Positions 52,701 through 61,671 of a stretch of DNA of 64,000 bases are shown one piece after another (within the stretch, counting starts at the first letter, position 1; every line of letters begins with the position of its first letter). The position numbers and the translations under genes were made by a program. Location: positions 475,092 through 539,091 of the forward strand of contig NZ_FTMJ01000002.1 of NCBI RefSeq assembly GCF_900156095.1. The letters run 5' to 3'. The notes under the pieces are model-generated. The model made no database searches. It was given only the letters and a program-made list of their open reading frames with translations, and had not been told where the DNA came from. The stretch is from Aeromonas sp. RU39B. GTDB lineage: Bacteria; Pseudomonadota; Gammaproteobacteria; Enterobacterales; Aeromonadaceae.

Positions 52701-54597
52701 TGGGGACATGGCCGGGGATGTGTTTGGCAACGGTATGCTGCTCTCTCGACACACCTGCCTGGTCGGTGCGTTCAACCACCAGCATATCTTTATCGACCCG
52801 ACACCGGATGCCGAGAAGAGCTTCGTCGAGCGCCAACGCCTGTTCGATCTGCCGGGCTCAAGCTGGGATGACTATAACCGGGAGCTGATTTCACAAGGGG
52901 GCGGCATTTTCCTGCGCTCAGCCAAGTCGATTGCGCTGACCCGTCAGATGCAACAACTGCTCCACACCGACAAGGCGAGCATGACCCCCAATGAGCTGAT
53001 CCGCTGCCTGCTCTGTCTGGATGTGGATCTGCTCTGGAACGGCGGTATCGGCACCTATGTGAAAAGCAGTGTCGAGAGCCATAGCGAGGTGGGTGATCGC
53101 AGCAACGATGCCCTGCGCGTCAATGGCCGGGAGCTGCGAGTCCGCATTGTGGGCGAGGGCGGTAATCTCGGCTTTACCCAGCGTGGCCGAATTGAGTACG
53201 CCATGCAGGGAGGGCGCCTTAACACCGATTTTACCGACAACGTAGGCGGTGTGGATTGCTCCGACAACGAGGTGAACATCAAGATCCTGCTCAATCAGCT
53301 GGTTGATGCCGGAGATCTCACGGTCAAGCAGCGTAACCAGCTGCTCTACGAGATGACCGACGAGGTGGCCGGCATTGTTATCACTAATGCGTACCGCCAG
53401 TCCCAGTCCATCTCGGTGACCGCTTATCGCGGCGCTGAGCAGCTCAAGGAGCAGCAGCGCTTTATCCAGATGCTCGAGCGTGAAGGTAAGCTCGATCGGG
53501 CGTTGGAAGCGCTGCCAACCGATGAAGATCTGGCCGAGCGGATGGCGAGTGGTCAGGGACTGACGCGTCCCGAGCTCGCGGTGTTGGTCGCGTACGGCAA
53601 GATGGTGCTCAAAGAGCAGCTCAATGTGCCGGAGATCACCGATGATCCGTTCCTCGCCAATCTGTTGGTGCGAAGCTTTCCGACGGCGCTGCAGCAGCAA
53701 TTTCTGCCGGCCATGAACCAGCACCCGCTGCGCCGGGAGATTATTGCGACCCGCCTTGCCAACCTGCTGGTCAACGACATGGGGCTCAATTTTGCCCACC
53801 GCATGCGTGAAGAGACCGGCGCGACGCTGGCCGATGTCGCCATCTGTTTTGTGATGGCGCGCGAGGTGTTTGGCTTTGATGCGCTGTGGCGTGACATTGA
53901 GGCGCTGGACAATCACACCCAGGCTGATACCCAGCTGGAGATGATGTTTACCACTCGTCGTATGCTCCGACGGGCCATCCGTTGGTTCCTGCGTGCCCGC
54001 AATCGCAACTGGGGGATTGAGCAGACTGTCGCCTTCTTCCGTCCGGCGCTGCTGGCGCTTTCTGGCCAGCTCTATAGCGTGATGGAGAGCGCCGAGGTGG
54101 ACGAGCACCAAGAGAAGGTGGACAAGCTGCTCCATCAGGGGGTCCCCGAGGCGATAGCCCGTCAGGTGGCGCACATGAGCAGCCTCTTCTCGGTGCTGGA
54201 TCTGGCGCAGGTGGCGGCCGAGCAGCAGGTTGATGTACTGCGGGTTGCCGATGTCTATTACCGGCTGGGTGCCAGACTCGAGCTGCACTGGTTCCTCGAT
54301 CAGATCAACCACCAGCCGGTGGCTAACCATTGGCAGGCGATGGCTCGCGCTGCGTTTCGCGAAGATCTCGATTGGCAGCAGCGGACTCTCACTTCAGTGG
54401 TATTCGAAGGGTGCAAAAACCAGGGGGAATGCGCTACCATACTGGCCGACTGGATTACGGAGCATGAGCAGCTGCTGACCCGTTGGACCCACATGCTGGC
54501 CGACTTCAAGACCACCACCACGCACGAGTTTGCGAAATTCTCGGTGGCCTTGCGGGAGTTGAACCTGCTCCAGTTGAACTGCCGACCTTCGGCATAA
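49759..54597 (+). CDS. gdhB: NAD-specific glutamate dehydrogenase, large (GdhB/180-kDa class)
   Basis: The 1612-residue enzyme belongs to the very large NAD-GDH class known from Pseudomonas and Shewanella. The catalytic core in the middle is visible as WGKVARGGLRWSDRKEDFRT, KNTVIVPVGAKGGFYCKQ, DKGTATFSDIANEIS and GIGDMAGDVFGNGML; LDVDLLWNGGIGTYVK follows. The long N-terminal part carries regulatory domains and the C-terminal 400 residues are helical. It deaminates glutamate to 2-oxoglutarate with NAD+, feeding carbon from amino acids into the TCA cycle. ATG 49759 follows AAGG. A strong terminator follows. Confidence 0.95.
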   Translation: MALKDAPVSVLLEHVVELVHHKSPAQSAPLIEQFVTRFYGNMSSDDVTDRNDSDLYGAAMSLWNALNQRKGQEPCIRVYNPELSRHGWQSPHTIVEMILQDTPFLVDSFRMALTRLGSTAHMMLHQPLHLVRGKDGQVSAILDIHNTAGETSVETVFLIEIDHLTDEDQMSALTNELRSVAGEVALAVGDWKAMLAKLHHVIEELATRPCPQSHAELEAAKEFLRWVASDNFTVMGYRSYEVKAVKGDHEISPVAGSSLGLMKNSEHKKGIRLGAMPASARHAALSQDLLILTKSNSKSRVHRPAYIDYIGIKRFDEQGKVVGEDRFIGLYASSIYNTSATQIPLISRRVERIMAASGFEKGSHAYKALLNVLETYPRDELIQATEHELLAIGLGVLEMQERDMLRLFIRRDVYGRFFSCMVYVTKERYNTSLRLKTQSILQQYFGSSEGVEFDVYFTEGTLARTHYIIRVDNNNVDVDVNEIQNNLIEAARSWDDRLSGVLLSHYGEARGNALARRFSAAFPRAYKEDVLPGLAVADIIQLEALSEQAPLGMLFYRAQEESDLRKVRLKLFHQREPIHLSDVLPMLENMGLRVIGETPYQVRNPMGEIFWILDFSMLFSGSSLNLEECQTRFQEAFAAVWNKQLEDDGFNRLVLGAGLAGRQVSVLRAYAKYMRQTGVSFSQTYIEETLTRYPQIARRLFELFDQRLNPAFERSSDKQASLHEQLIGQLDQVANLDDDRIIRRYIEMIEATIRTNYYQPDRDGNIKPYISFKLAPSSISDMPLPLPRFEIFVYSPRVEGVHLRWGKVARGGLRWSDRKEDFRTEVLGLVKAQQVKNTVIVPVGAKGGFYCKQMPAGASRAEIQQEGKACYRLFIRGLLDITDNISKGEVIAPRDVVRHDEDDYYLVVAADKGTATFSDIANEISLEYGHWLGDAFASGGSVGYDHKKMGITARGAWESVKRHFRELGRDCQQDDFTCVGIGDMAGDVFGNGMLLSRHTCLVGAFNHQHIFIDPTPDAEKSFVERQRLFDLPGSSWDDYNRELISQGGGIFLRSAKSIALTRQMQQLLHTDKASMTPNELIRCLLCLDVDLLWNGGIGTYVKSSVESHSEVGDRSNDALRVNGRELRVRIVGEGGNLGFTQRGRIEYAMQGGRLNTDFTDNVGGVDCSDNEVNIKILLNQLVDAGDLTVKQRNQLLYEMTDEVAGIVITNAYRQSQSISVTAYRGAEQLKEQQRFIQMLEREGKLDRALEALPTDEDLAERMASGQGLTRPELAVLVAYGKMVLKEQLNVPEITDDPFLANLLVRSFPTALQQQFLPAMNQHPLRREIIATRLANLLVNDMGLNFAHRMREETGATLADVAICFVMAREVFGFDALWRDIEALDNHTQADTQLEMMFTTRRMLRRAIRWFLRARNRNWGIEQTVAFFRPALLALSGQLYSVMESAEVDEHQEKVDKLLHQGVPEAIARQVAHMSSLFSVLDLAQVAAEQQVDVLRVADVYYRLGARLELHWFLDQINHQPVANHWQAMARAAFREDLDWQQRTLTSVVFEGCKNQGECATILADWITEHEQLLTRWTHMLADFKTTTTHEFAKFSVALRELNLLQLNCRPSA

Positions 54598-54612
54598 GGC
54601 ATAGGACAAACA

Positions 54613-54639
54613 AGCCCCGGCATCTGCCGGGGCTTTTTT
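54613..54639 (+). terminator. Intrinsic terminator between gdhB and pyrD
   Basis: AGCCCCGGC and GCCGGGGCT form a perfect 9-bp stem around ATCT, followed by six T residues. The T run ends directly before the AAGGAG ribosome binding site of pyrD (54640-54645). Confidence 0.93.
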
Positions 54640-54650
54640 AAGGAGCCATG

Positions 54651-55661
54651 ATGTATTACCCCCTCGCCAGACACTTCCTGTTCAAACTCGATCCGGAAGT
54701 TGCCCACGAACTCTCCATCAAACAGCTCTCCCGTCTGCAAAACACCCCGCTTGATTGCCTCTTTCGCCAGCATTTACTTCCGCGCCCCGTCACTGTCATG
54801 GGGCTTAATTTTATTAACCCGCTGGGACTGGCCGCCGGCCTTGATAAGGACGGGGAGTGTATCGATGCGTTCGGTGCCATGGGATTTGGTTTTGTGGAGG
54901 TGGGGACCGTCACGCCGCGTCCGCAGTCGGGTAACGACAAGCCACGCCTGTTTCGGGTGATCCCGGGCGAGGGGATCATCAACCGCATGGGGTTCAACAA
55001 CAAGGGGGTGGACCACCTGGTTGAGAACGTCAAAAAGGCGCGCTATCAGGGGATCATCGGGATCAATATTGGTAAGAATAAAGATACCCCGCTGGAAAAT
55101 GGCAAGGATGATTATCTGATCTGCATGGACAAAGTGTATGACCATGCCGGTTATATCGCCGTGAATATTTCCTCGCCCAACACGCCGGGCCTGCGTCAAT
55201 TGCAATACGGCGATGCCCTTGATGATCTGCTCTCATCATTAAAAGAGCGTCAAAAAGCCCTCGCCGAGCGCTACCAGAAATATGTTCCGTTGACGGTGAA
55301 AATTGCCCCTGATCTTTCTGATGAAGAAATTGAGCAAGTCGCAGACTGTTTCATGCGTCATCAGATTGATGGGGTGGTGGCCACTAATACCACGCTGGCT
55401 CGCGATATGGTTTATGACATGCCACACGCTCATCAAGCCGGTGGATTGTCGGGCCGACCACTGCAACCACGCAGTACCGAAGTGATCCGACAATTATCCG
55501 GATACCTGAAAGGATCCATTCCGATTATCGGTGTCGGTGGCATTGATAGTGCCATGGCGGCGCGTGAAAAAATGGCCGCCGGAGCGAGCTTGGTGCAAAT
55601 ATACAGCGGCTTTATTTACAAAGGCCCCGATTTGATTAAACAAATTGTGATGAATATTTAA
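54651..55661 (+). CDS. pyrD: Dihydroorotate dehydrogenase (quinone), class 2
   Basis: The 336-residue flavoenzyme has exactly the E. coli length. Its N-terminal membrane-associated helices are [19 protein letters not shown]. The FMN barrel shows [49 protein letters not shown] (with the catalytic Ser of class 2 enzymes) and [20 protein letters not shown]. It oxidises dihydroorotate to orotate and passes electrons to quinone in pyrimidine synthesis. Of two adjacent ATGs, 54651 is preferred: AAGGAG is then five bases away and the protein starts MYYP like E. coli. The preceding terminator touches its ribosome binding site. Confidence 0.96.
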   Translation: MYYPLARHFLFKLDPEVAHELSIKQLSRLQNTPLDCLFRQHLLPRPVTVMGLNFINPLGLAAGLDKDGECIDAFGAMGFGFVEVGTVTPRPQSGNDKPRLFRVIPGEGIINRMGFNNKGVDHLVENVKKARYQGIIGINIGKNKDTPLENGKDDYLICMDKVYDHAGYIAVNISSPNTPGLRQLQYGDALDDLLSSLKERQKALAERYQKYVPLTVKIAPDLSDEEIEQVADCFMRHQIDGVVATNTTLARDMVYDMPHAHQAGGLSGRPLQPRSTEVIRQLSGYLKGSIPIIGVGGIDSAMAAREKMAAGASLVQIYSGFIYKGPDLIKQIVMNI

Positions 55662-55745
55662 ATATATGCTGCCCTTTAATTGAAATTGACAACCTTATCT
55701 GCATAGAATGGTCAGGTTAGTTAAATAGTTATTAAAGGGCAGCTC

Positions 55746-56288
55746 ATGATCATTGCACCAAACGATCACTGGCGATGGAGTTATGACCACCAAGCCGATC
55801 GCTTGATGTTGGATTTATCCGATCAGATGGTCTTTGCCAGCGAATATCGCGGCAAGCAGCTGGTACCGGCTGCGTTTGTTTCTGCGCCCTTCTGTGTCGA
55901 GGACGCAGCACTGTTTTATAATTTTCTCGATAAAATTCAAGAGCTTGACTGGTGCGCACCGGAAAAGGTGCAGCTGGTTCTTAACGCCATCGCCGTCAAA
56001 CGCTTCTACAAACCTTTGATGCCGCAAAGCTGGTTCTTTGCCGAGCAGCCGGTCTCTTTGAGGGTTACGCAAGGTGATCTGGTGTGGATGGATTGTCAGA
56101 GCCACGGTCACAGCGCGCTGTTTGTGGTGGTAGAAGAAGGGGAGCAGGCCAGTGTTTGCCTGCACCTTGACCAGGAGTTTCTGCTCTGTGGCGGCAAGCC
56201 GTTGAGTCGCTTTGCGGTGATCAAAGTGATGAACAACCGTCTGCGGCGCTGGTTGCCACCGGTCGTTTCTCTGCAACAAGCCGTCTAA
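55746..56288 (+). CDS. zapC: Cell division protein ZapC
   Basis: A 180-residue cytoplasmic protein matching ZapC: it opens [22 protein letters not shown] and contains [16 protein letters not shown] and [15 protein letters not shown], aligning with E. coli ZapC ([20 protein letters not shown]..). ZapC binds FtsZ and bundles its filaments at the Z ring. It lies directly after pyrD, the conserved enterobacterial position. SulA, which counteracts FtsZ, is also in this window. A strong hairpin follows. Confidence 0.88.
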   Translation: MIIAPNDHWRWSYDHQADRLMLDLSDQMVFASEYRGKQLVPAAFVSAPFCVEDAALFYNFLDKIQELDWCAPEKVQLVLNAIAVKRFYKPLMPQSWFFAEQPVSLRVTQGDLVWMDCQSHGHSALFVVVEEGEQASVCLHLDQEFLLCGGKPLSRFAVIKVMNNRLRRWLPPVVSLQQAV

Positions 56289-56310
56289 CCCGCGTTTTTG
56301 TGCTTTTCCG

Positions 56311-56341
56311 AAGCGGGCGCTGCGTACAACAGCGCCCGCTT
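56311..56341 (+). terminator. Hairpin after zapC
   Basis: AAGCGGGCGCTG and CAGCGCCCGCTT form a perfect 12-bp stem with a seven-base loop. The following TGGTTTATAAT is only weakly T-rich but contains a TATAAT that could be the -10 of an rlmKL promoter (56345-56350). Confidence 0.65.
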
Positions 56342-56382
56342 GGTTTATAATATTGCCCTTTTCTGGCATCCCCGTGAGCGTG

Positions 56383-58527
56383 ATGAAACAATTCTTTGCA
56401 ACCTGCCCCAAAGGGCTGGAGAGCCTGCTGGCTGACGAGTTGACCGGCCTTGGTGCCAGCGACGTGCGTGAAACTGTCGCCGGTGTTCACTTCAAGGGCG
56501 AACTCGAGCAAGCGTACAAAGCCTGCCTCTGGAGTCGTCTGGCTTCCCGTATCGTACTGGTACTCTCCGAATTTGCGGTCAAGGACGATCTCGACCTCTA
56601 TCTGGGTGTGCACACCTTGCCGTGGGAGCAACATTTCCCGGCCACCTCGTCGATCGCCGTGGATTTTACCGGTACCAGCCCCTCCATTCGCAACACCCAG
56701 TACGGCGCGCTCAAGGTCAAGGATGCCATCGTCGACCGTTTCCAAAAGCGCAGTAACTCCCGTCCCGATGTCGATAAAAAGCAGCCGAACGTGCGCATTC
56801 TTGCCCACCTGGGCAAGGGTAAGGTCAACATCACCCTGGATCTGTCTGGATCGGCGTTGCATCAGCGTGCCTATCGTCAGGGCACCGGTGAGGCGCCGCT
56901 CAAAGAGAACCTGGCCGTTGCCATGCTGCTGCGAAGCGGCTGGGCGGGCGAACCACTGCTCGATCCCATGTGCGGCTCGGGCACCTTGCTCATTGAGGCG
57001 GCCTTTATTGCTGCCGACGTGGCTCCGGGGCTGAACCGTCCGCGCTGGGGGTTTGAAAACTGGCTCGGTCACGATCCAGCGCTGTGGCAGAGCCTGAAAA
57101 TGGAAGCCCAAGTGCGTGCCAAGCGCGGGCTCGGTCGGGTTGGTGGCAAGATAATAGGCCGTGACAGTGACGAGCGGGTGCTCGCCAAGGCGCGTGCTAA
57201 CGCCAAGGCGGCCGGTGTTGGCCACCTTATCGAGTTTTCTGTGGGCGATGCGGTCAAACTGACGAACCCACTTAAGGGCGCACCGGTCGTTGAAGGCACT
57301 GCGGTAGGCATGCTCATCTGTAACCCGCCCTACGGCGAGCGACTGGGGGAATTTCCGGCACTGATCGAGGTACATCAGGCGCTTGGCGATGCACTGCGCC
57401 GCGAATTTCAGGGCTGGAAGGTCTCGATTCTGTCAGCCTCTCCGGAACTGCTCAGCTGTCTGCGCCTTCGCGCCGACAAGCAATATCGCCTGTTTAACGG
57501 CGGTATCGAGTGCCAACTGCGTAACTACCAGATTGCGGTTGACTCGGTCGCCTCCAACAAGCAGGTGGCGGAAGATTTTGCCAACCGGCTGAAAAAGAAT
57601 CTTAAGGGGCTCGAAAAGTGGGCCAGCAAGGAAGGGGTTGAGTGCTACCGCCTCTATGATGCGGACTTGCCCGAGTACAACGCGGCCATCGACCGTTATC
57701 GTGACTGGCTGGTTGTGCAAGAGTACGCTGCGCCCAAAGACATTCCGGCGCAAAAGACCCGTCAGCGTCTGCTCGACATGGTGCAGGCCGCGATCGCCGT
57801 GACCGGTGTGGATGGCGAGAAGGTCGTCCTCAAGGTGCGTGAGCGTCAGGAAGGCAAGCAGCAGTACCAAAAGCTGGCCGAAGAGAAGCAGCGCTTCGAG
57901 GTGAGCGAATATGGCGCCAAGCTGTGGGTCAACCTGCACGACTATCTCGACACCGGTTTGTTCCTTGATCACCGCATCACCCGGCGCAAACTGGGCGAGA
58001 TGGCCAAGGGCACCCGCTTCCTGAACCTGTTTGCCTACACCGGCAGTGCTACGGTGCACGCGGCGATCGGTGGCGCCAAAGAGACCACCACGGTCGATAT
58101 GTCGCGCACCTATCTTAACTGGGCGCAGGATAACATGCGTTTGAACGGCATGACCGGCCGGATGCATCGCTTTGAGCAGGCAGATTGTTTGCAGTGGCTG
58201 GCAGAGGCGAACCCGTCGGGCGCCGCTGATGGCCAGTACGATCTTATCTTTATCGATCCGCCGACCTTCTCCAACTCCAAGCGGATGGAGGAGACCTTCG
58301 ACGTGCAGCGTGATCATGTGAAATTGCTCGAGCACCTCAAGCGGCTGCTGGCGCCAGAGGGCACCTTGGTGTTCTCCAATAACAAGCGTCACTTCAAGAT
58401 GGACATGGAGGCCGTGGCTGGGCTGGGGCTCACCGTGCAAAACATCAGCAAGCAGACGCTGCCCAAAGACTTTGAACGCAACCCGCAGATCCACAACTGC
58501 TGGCTGATCCATCACGTGAAGGCCTGA
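56383..58527 (+). CDS. rlmL: Bifunctional 23S rRNA methyltransferase RlmKL (m2G2445 / m7G2069)
   Basis: The 714-residue fusion protein has an N-terminal THUMP RNA-binding domain ([16 protein letters not shown]..), the RlmL methyltransferase with [16 protein letters not shown] and the target-base motif NPPYGERLG, and the RlmK methyltransferase with [15 protein letters not shown] and [14 protein letters not shown]. It modifies G2445 and G2069 of 23S rRNA and has been reported to unwind the helix between them. E. coli RlmKL has 702 residues. ATG 56383 aligns with the family start. The stop overlaps the start of the glutaredoxin-like gene by one base. Confidence 0.95.
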   Translation: MKQFFATCPKGLESLLADELTGLGASDVRETVAGVHFKGELEQAYKACLWSRLASRIVLVLSEFAVKDDLDLYLGVHTLPWEQHFPATSSIAVDFTGTSPSIRNTQYGALKVKDAIVDRFQKRSNSRPDVDKKQPNVRILAHLGKGKVNITLDLSGSALHQRAYRQGTGEAPLKENLAVAMLLRSGWAGEPLLDPMCGSGTLLIEAAFIAADVAPGLNRPRWGFENWLGHDPALWQSLKMEAQVRAKRGLGRVGGKIIGRDSDERVLAKARANAKAAGVGHLIEFSVGDAVKLTNPLKGAPVVEGTAVGMLICNPPYGERLGEFPALIEVHQALGDALRREFQGWKVSILSASPELLSCLRLRADKQYRLFNGGIECQLRNYQIAVDSVASNKQVAEDFANRLKKNLKGLEKWASKEGVECYRLYDADLPEYNAAIDRYRDWLVVQEYAAPKDIPAQKTRQRLLDMVQAAIAVTGVDGEKVVLKVRERQEGKQQYQKLAEEKQRFEVSEYGAKLWVNLHDYLDTGLFLDHRITRRKLGEMAKGTRFLNLFAYTGSATVHAAIGGAKETTTVDMSRTYLNWAQDNMRLNGMTGRMHRFEQADCLQWLAEANPSGAADGQYDLIFIDPPTFSNSKRMEETFDVQRDHVKLLEHLKRLLAPEGTLVFSNNKRHFKMDMEAVAGLGLTVQNISKQTLPKDFERNPQIHNCWLIHHVKA

Positions 58528-58757
58528 TGCTGACGCTGTTTCACACCGAGGGTTGTCACCTCTGTGAAGAGGCCTGGGCCCTGCTGGAAACAGCAGGGCT
58601 TGCCGCACGGACTCGGCGCTGCGACATTCTCGATGATGCCGCCTGGCTTGAGGCCTATCGGACGCGTATTCCGGTGCTGCGTGATGATACCGGCCGCGAG
58701 CTGGGCTGGCCGTTTGATCTGGCGGACCTGCGCCGCTTTACCGCTTTCTCTTCTTAA
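58527..58757 (+). CDS. Glutaredoxin-like small protein (DUF836 type)
   Basis: The 76-residue protein opens [20 protein letters not shown], the CxxC redox site of glutaredoxins as Cys-His-Leu-Cys, and continues with the cis-Pro loop TRIPVLRDDTGRELGWPFD. That is a complete, short thioredoxin fold of the DUF836 family. The physiological substrate is unknown. Its ATG shares one base with the rlmKL stop (TGATG), and uup starts nine bases after its stop, so it is translationally coupled between a rRNA methyltransferase and a ribosome-associated ABC-F protein. Confidence 0.82.
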   Translation: MLTLFHTEGCHLCEEAWALLETAGLAARTRRCDILDDAAWLEAYRTRIPVLRDDTGRELGWPFDLADLRRFTAFSS

Positions 58758-58766
58758 GGAATCAAG

Positions 58767-60674
58767 ATGGCACTGTTGACGCTGCATGATGCCTGCCTTT
58801 CATTTAGTGATTTTCCCCTGCTTGATCATGCCGAGTTGCAGATTGAGCGCGGCGAGCGTCTGTGTCTGGTTGGTCGTAACGGGGCGGGCAAGTCCACCCT
58901 GATGAAGATTTTGGCCGGTGAGATGAACCTCGACGATGGTCGTCTCATCATCCAGCAAGATTTGAACATTGCCCGTCTTGAGCAAGATCCACCGGCATCG
59001 AGCGAGCACAGCGTGTTTGACTACGCCGCCGAAGGGCTGGCTCATGTTGGTGAACTGCTCAAGGCCTATCACCATGCCTCGCTGCTGGTTGCCAAAGATC
59101 CGAGCGATCAGCACATCCGTACCCTGAGCCGACTGCAAGAGCAGCTCGATCATGCAAAGGGCTGGCAGTTTGAAAACCGTATCAATCAGGTATTGCAACT
59201 GCTTGGTCTTGATCCGGACGCACGCCTCTCCAGCCTCTCGGGTGGCTGGCTGCGTAAGGTGGCGCTGGCCCGGGCGCTGGCTGGCGATCCGGATATTCTG
59301 CTGCTCGATGAACCGACCAACCACCTGGATATCGATGCCATCCAGTGGCTGGAAAACTTCCTCAAGGATTTTCGTGGCGCCATCGTGTTTATCTCCCACG
59401 ACCGGGAGTTTATTCATCGTTTGTCGACCCGCATCATCGATCTTGATCGCGGCCGCATCACCTCCTGGCCGGGGGATTACGATCAGTATCTCATCGGTAA
59501 GGAAGAGGCGCTGCGGGTTGAAGATCTGCAAAACGCCGAATTTGACCGCAAGTTAGCTCAGGAAGAGGTGTGGGTTCGCCAGGGGATAAAGGCTCGCCGC
59601 ACGCGTAACGAAGGTCGGGTACGGGCGCTCAAGGCCATGCGTATGGAGCGCGGCCAGCGCCGCGAACTGCAAGGCAAGGCCAAGCTGCAGATGGAAGAGG
59701 CGAGCCGCTCCGGCAAGCTGGTGTTTGAGGCGCAGGGCGTTAACCTGGCGTTTGATGACAAGACCCTGTTTACCGATCTGGAGTTGCTGGTTCAGCGCGG
59801 TGACAAGATTGCGCTGGTTGGCCCCAACGGCTGCGGCAAATCGACCCTGATCAAGCTGCTGCTTGGCGATCTGCAGGCAAATGCCGGTGAAGTGCGCCGT
59901 GGCACCAATCTGGAAGTGGCCTACTTTGACCAGTACCGCGAGCAGCTCGACCCCGAGCAGACCGTGATGGAAAACGTCGGGGAGGGCAAGCAGGAGGTCA
60001 TGGTGGGGGGGCGCAGCCGCCACATTCTGGGTTACCTGCAAGACTTTTTGTTTGAACCCAAACGGGCGCGCACACCGGTGCGGGCGCTCTCAGGCGGTGA
60101 GAAAAACCGCCTGCTGCTGGCCAAGCTGTTTTTAAAGCCCAGTAACCTCCTGATCCTCGACGAACCGACCAACGATCTGGACGTCGAGACCCTGGAGCTG
60201 CTCGAAGAGTTGCTGGCCGATTACCCGGGCACCTTGCTGCTGGTCAGCCACGATCGCCGCTTTATCGACAACACAGTGACCGGTTGCTGGTTCTTTGAAG
60301 GGGACGGCCGCATCAGTGACTATGTGGGCGGTTATGCCGATATGCAGCACACCCGCAGTCAGCAGCAAATCACGCAGGCTCCAGTCAAAAAGAGCGAGCC
60401 CGTGGCGGCACCGGTTGTCCAAAGCGAGCCACGCAAGAGCCGCAAGCTGTCTTATAAGTTGCAGCTTGAACTCGACACGCTGCCGGCTCGTCTCGAGCAG
60501 CTGGAAGGGGATATTGCCGCGCTGCAAGCGCAGATCAATGCACCGGATTTCTTCTCGCAACCGGGTGATGTGACCCAAGCCAAACTCGATGCACTGGCCG
60601 CTGCGGAGTCTTCACTTGAGGACGCGTTCCTGCGCTGGGAAGAGCTGGAAGCGATGAAAAATGGCGAGTCATAA
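58767..60674 (+). CDS. uup: ABC-F ATPase Uup
   Basis: The 635-residue soluble protein has two ABC ATPase domains: Walker A GRNGAGKST and GPNGCGKST, signatures LSGGWLRK and LSGGEKNR, Walker B LLLDEPTNHLD and LILDEPTNDLD. Between them lies the ABC-F linker (ARRTRNEGRVRALKAMRMER) and after them the C-terminal coiled coil typical of Uup (SYKLQLELDTLPARLEQLEG). E. coli Uup also has 635 residues. ABC-F proteins act at the ribosomal E site; Uup also influences transposon excision. AAGGA precedes ATG 58767. Confidence 0.96.
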   Translation: MALLTLHDACLSFSDFPLLDHAELQIERGERLCLVGRNGAGKSTLMKILAGEMNLDDGRLIIQQDLNIARLEQDPPASSEHSVFDYAAEGLAHVGELLKAYHHASLLVAKDPSDQHIRTLSRLQEQLDHAKGWQFENRINQVLQLLGLDPDARLSSLSGGWLRKVALARALAGDPDILLLDEPTNHLDIDAIQWLENFLKDFRGAIVFISHDREFIHRLSTRIIDLDRGRITSWPGDYDQYLIGKEEALRVEDLQNAEFDRKLAQEEVWVRQGIKARRTRNEGRVRALKAMRMERGQRRELQGKAKLQMEEASRSGKLVFEAQGVNLAFDDKTLFTDLELLVQRGDKIALVGPNGCGKSTLIKLLLGDLQANAGEVRRGTNLEVAYFDQYREQLDPEQTVMENVGEGKQEVMVGGRSRHILGYLQDFLFEPKRARTPVRALSGGEKNRLLLAKLFLKPSNLLILDEPTNDLDVETLELLEELLADYPGTLLLVSHDRRFIDNTVTGCWFFEGDGRISDYVGGYADMQHTRSQQQITQAPVKKSEPVAAPVVQSEPRKSRKLSYKLQLELDTLPARLEQLEGDIAALQAQINAPDFFSQPGDVTQAKLDALAAAESSLEDAFLRWEELEAMKNGES

Positions 60675-60742
60675 CCACGAAATAAAAAATTAACCACTAT
60701 CAGCACCTTGTGTCATCAGGCTGCAAAATAGTGAAAATTGGG

Positions 60743-60771
60743 TTTGACCCGCTTTCTCGATTGCGTTAATC
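60743..60771 (+). promoter_or_regulatory. Candidate rmf promoter
   Basis: TTGACC (60743-60748) resembles a -35 element, and TTAATC (60765-60770) is a poor -10 placed 16 bases on. If used, the transcript would begin almost exactly at the strong hairpin at 60775. The call is weak; no CRP box was identified. Confidence 0.3.
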
Positions 60772-60774
60772 ATG

Positions 60775-60809
60775 AAAGTCGATCACTTGGCAAAGTGGTC
60801 GACTTTTTT
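60775..60809 (+). terminator. Terminator-like hairpin between uup and rmf
   Basis: AAAGTCGATCACTT and AAGTGGTCGACTTT form a 14-bp stem (one G-T pair) with loop GGCA and a T run to 60809. It ends only 27 bases before rmf, leaving no room for a promoter in between, so rmf transcripts must contain it or read through it. Confidence 0.85.
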
Positions 60810-60836
60810 CCATGAAGAGAAGAGGGTCCTAGGATG

Positions 60837-61013
60837 ATGAAGAGACAGAAACGAGACCGTCTGGAAAGAGCTCGAGCTCGTGGGTATCAGGCCGGAGTGA
60901 CCGGCAAGAATATCGAATCGTGTCCCTATCAGGGCTTGGATGCACGCGGCCATTGGCTTGGAGGATGGCGCGATGCAATGGAAGGGCGGGGCGCTGGCCT
61001 CTTCATGAAGTAG
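60837..61013 (+). CDS. rmf: Ribosome modulation factor
   Basis: The 58-residue basic protein reads MKRQKRDRLERARARGYQAG, then a CPYQGLDARGHWLGGWRDAM core. It aligns almost without gaps to E. coli RMF (MKRQKRDRLERAHQRGYQAG...CPYQ...WLGGWREAM). RMF joins 70S ribosomes into inactive 100S dimers in stationary phase. ATG 60837 is chosen by homology; ATG 60834 just before it has better spacing from GAGGG (60822-60826) and would add one Met. It stands between uup and fabA, its conserved neighbourhood, behind a terminator-like hairpin. Confidence 0.93.
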   Translation: MKRQKRDRLERARARGYQAGVTGKNIESCPYQGLDARGHWLGGWRDAMEGRGAGLFMK

Positions 61014-61024
61014 ATCTAAAAGGA

Positions 61025-61047
61025 CAAGGGGCCCATTGGGCCCCTTG
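61025..61047. terminator. Terminator between rmf and fabA
   Basis: CAAGGGGCCC and GGGCCCCTTG form a perfect 10-bp stem around ATT. On the minus strand it is followed by CTTTT; on the plus strand by CTGTATCT. It serves the two convergent genes. Confidence 0.8.
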
Positions 61048-61070
61048 CTGTATCTAAAGGTTTTACTAGC

Positions 61071-61631
61071 TTAGAAGCTGCTGGTGTCCTGGAACAGACC
61101 GACCTTCAGATCGGTGGCTGCATAGATGGGACGACCATCCACTTCCACCACGCCATCGGCAATCCCCATCACCAGCTTGCGGTTGATCACCCGCTTCATG
61201 GTGATCTTGTAGGTTACCTTCTTGGCGGTCGGCAGGATTTGACCGGTGAACTTCACTTCACCGACGCCCAAGGCGCGGCCCTTGCCGGGACCACCCTTCC
61301 AACCGAGGAAGAAGCCAACCAGCTGCCACATAGCATCCAGACCCAGGCAGCCAGGCATGACCGGATCACCCGGGAAGTGGCAACCGAAGAACCACAGATC
61401 AGGCGTGATATCCAGCTCGGCCAGGATCTCGCCCTTGCCGTGTTCACCGCCGTCGTCATTGATACGAACGATGCGATCCATCATCAGCATGTTAGGGGCG
61501 GGAAGTTGGCTGTTGCCTTCACCAAACAGCTCACCACGGCTGCAAGCCAGCAACTCTTCACGGCTGAAGCTCTGCTTGCCTTGTTCACACAGGGAGAGGC
61601 GGGGTGTGCTGGCGGTCATATCATCGGTCAC
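61071..61631 (-). CDS. fabA: 3-hydroxydecanoyl-[ACP] dehydratase/isomerase
   Basis: The 186-residue enzyme has the catalytic His in [20 protein letters not shown] (about residue 84) and the Asp in [15 protein letters not shown], as in FabA. It dehydrates 3-hydroxydecanoyl-ACP and isomerises the trans-2 to the cis-3 product, the entry point to unsaturated fatty acids, which FabB (24.4 kb) then elongates. The GTG at 61631 is chosen because AAGGA lies seven bases upstream; it adds about 14 N-terminal residues relative to E. coli FabA (172). ATG 61619 lacks a site. A FabR-like palindrome overlaps its promoter. Confidence 0.95.
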   Translation of the reverse strand: MTDDMTASTPRLSLCEQGKQSFSREELLACSRGELFGEGNSQLPAPNMLMMDRIVRINDDGGEHGKGEILAELDITPDLWFFGCHFPGDPVMPGCLGLDAMWQLVGFFLGWKGGPGKGRALGVGEVKFTGQILPTAKKVTYKITMKRVINRKLVMGIADGVVEVDGRPIYAATDLKVGLFQDTSSF

Positions 61632-61671
61632 GGATCAATCCTTATCGTTATCAGGCAAAAACAACCCGGGC

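Noticed and set aside
52918..54330. Minus-strand frame of 470 codons opposite gdhB
   Set aside because: Shadow of a high-GC conserved gene; no recognisable protein.
56221..58608. Two long minus-strand frames (384 and 391 codons) opposite rlmKL
   Set aside because: Both mirror the same reading register of rlmKL and lack motifs.
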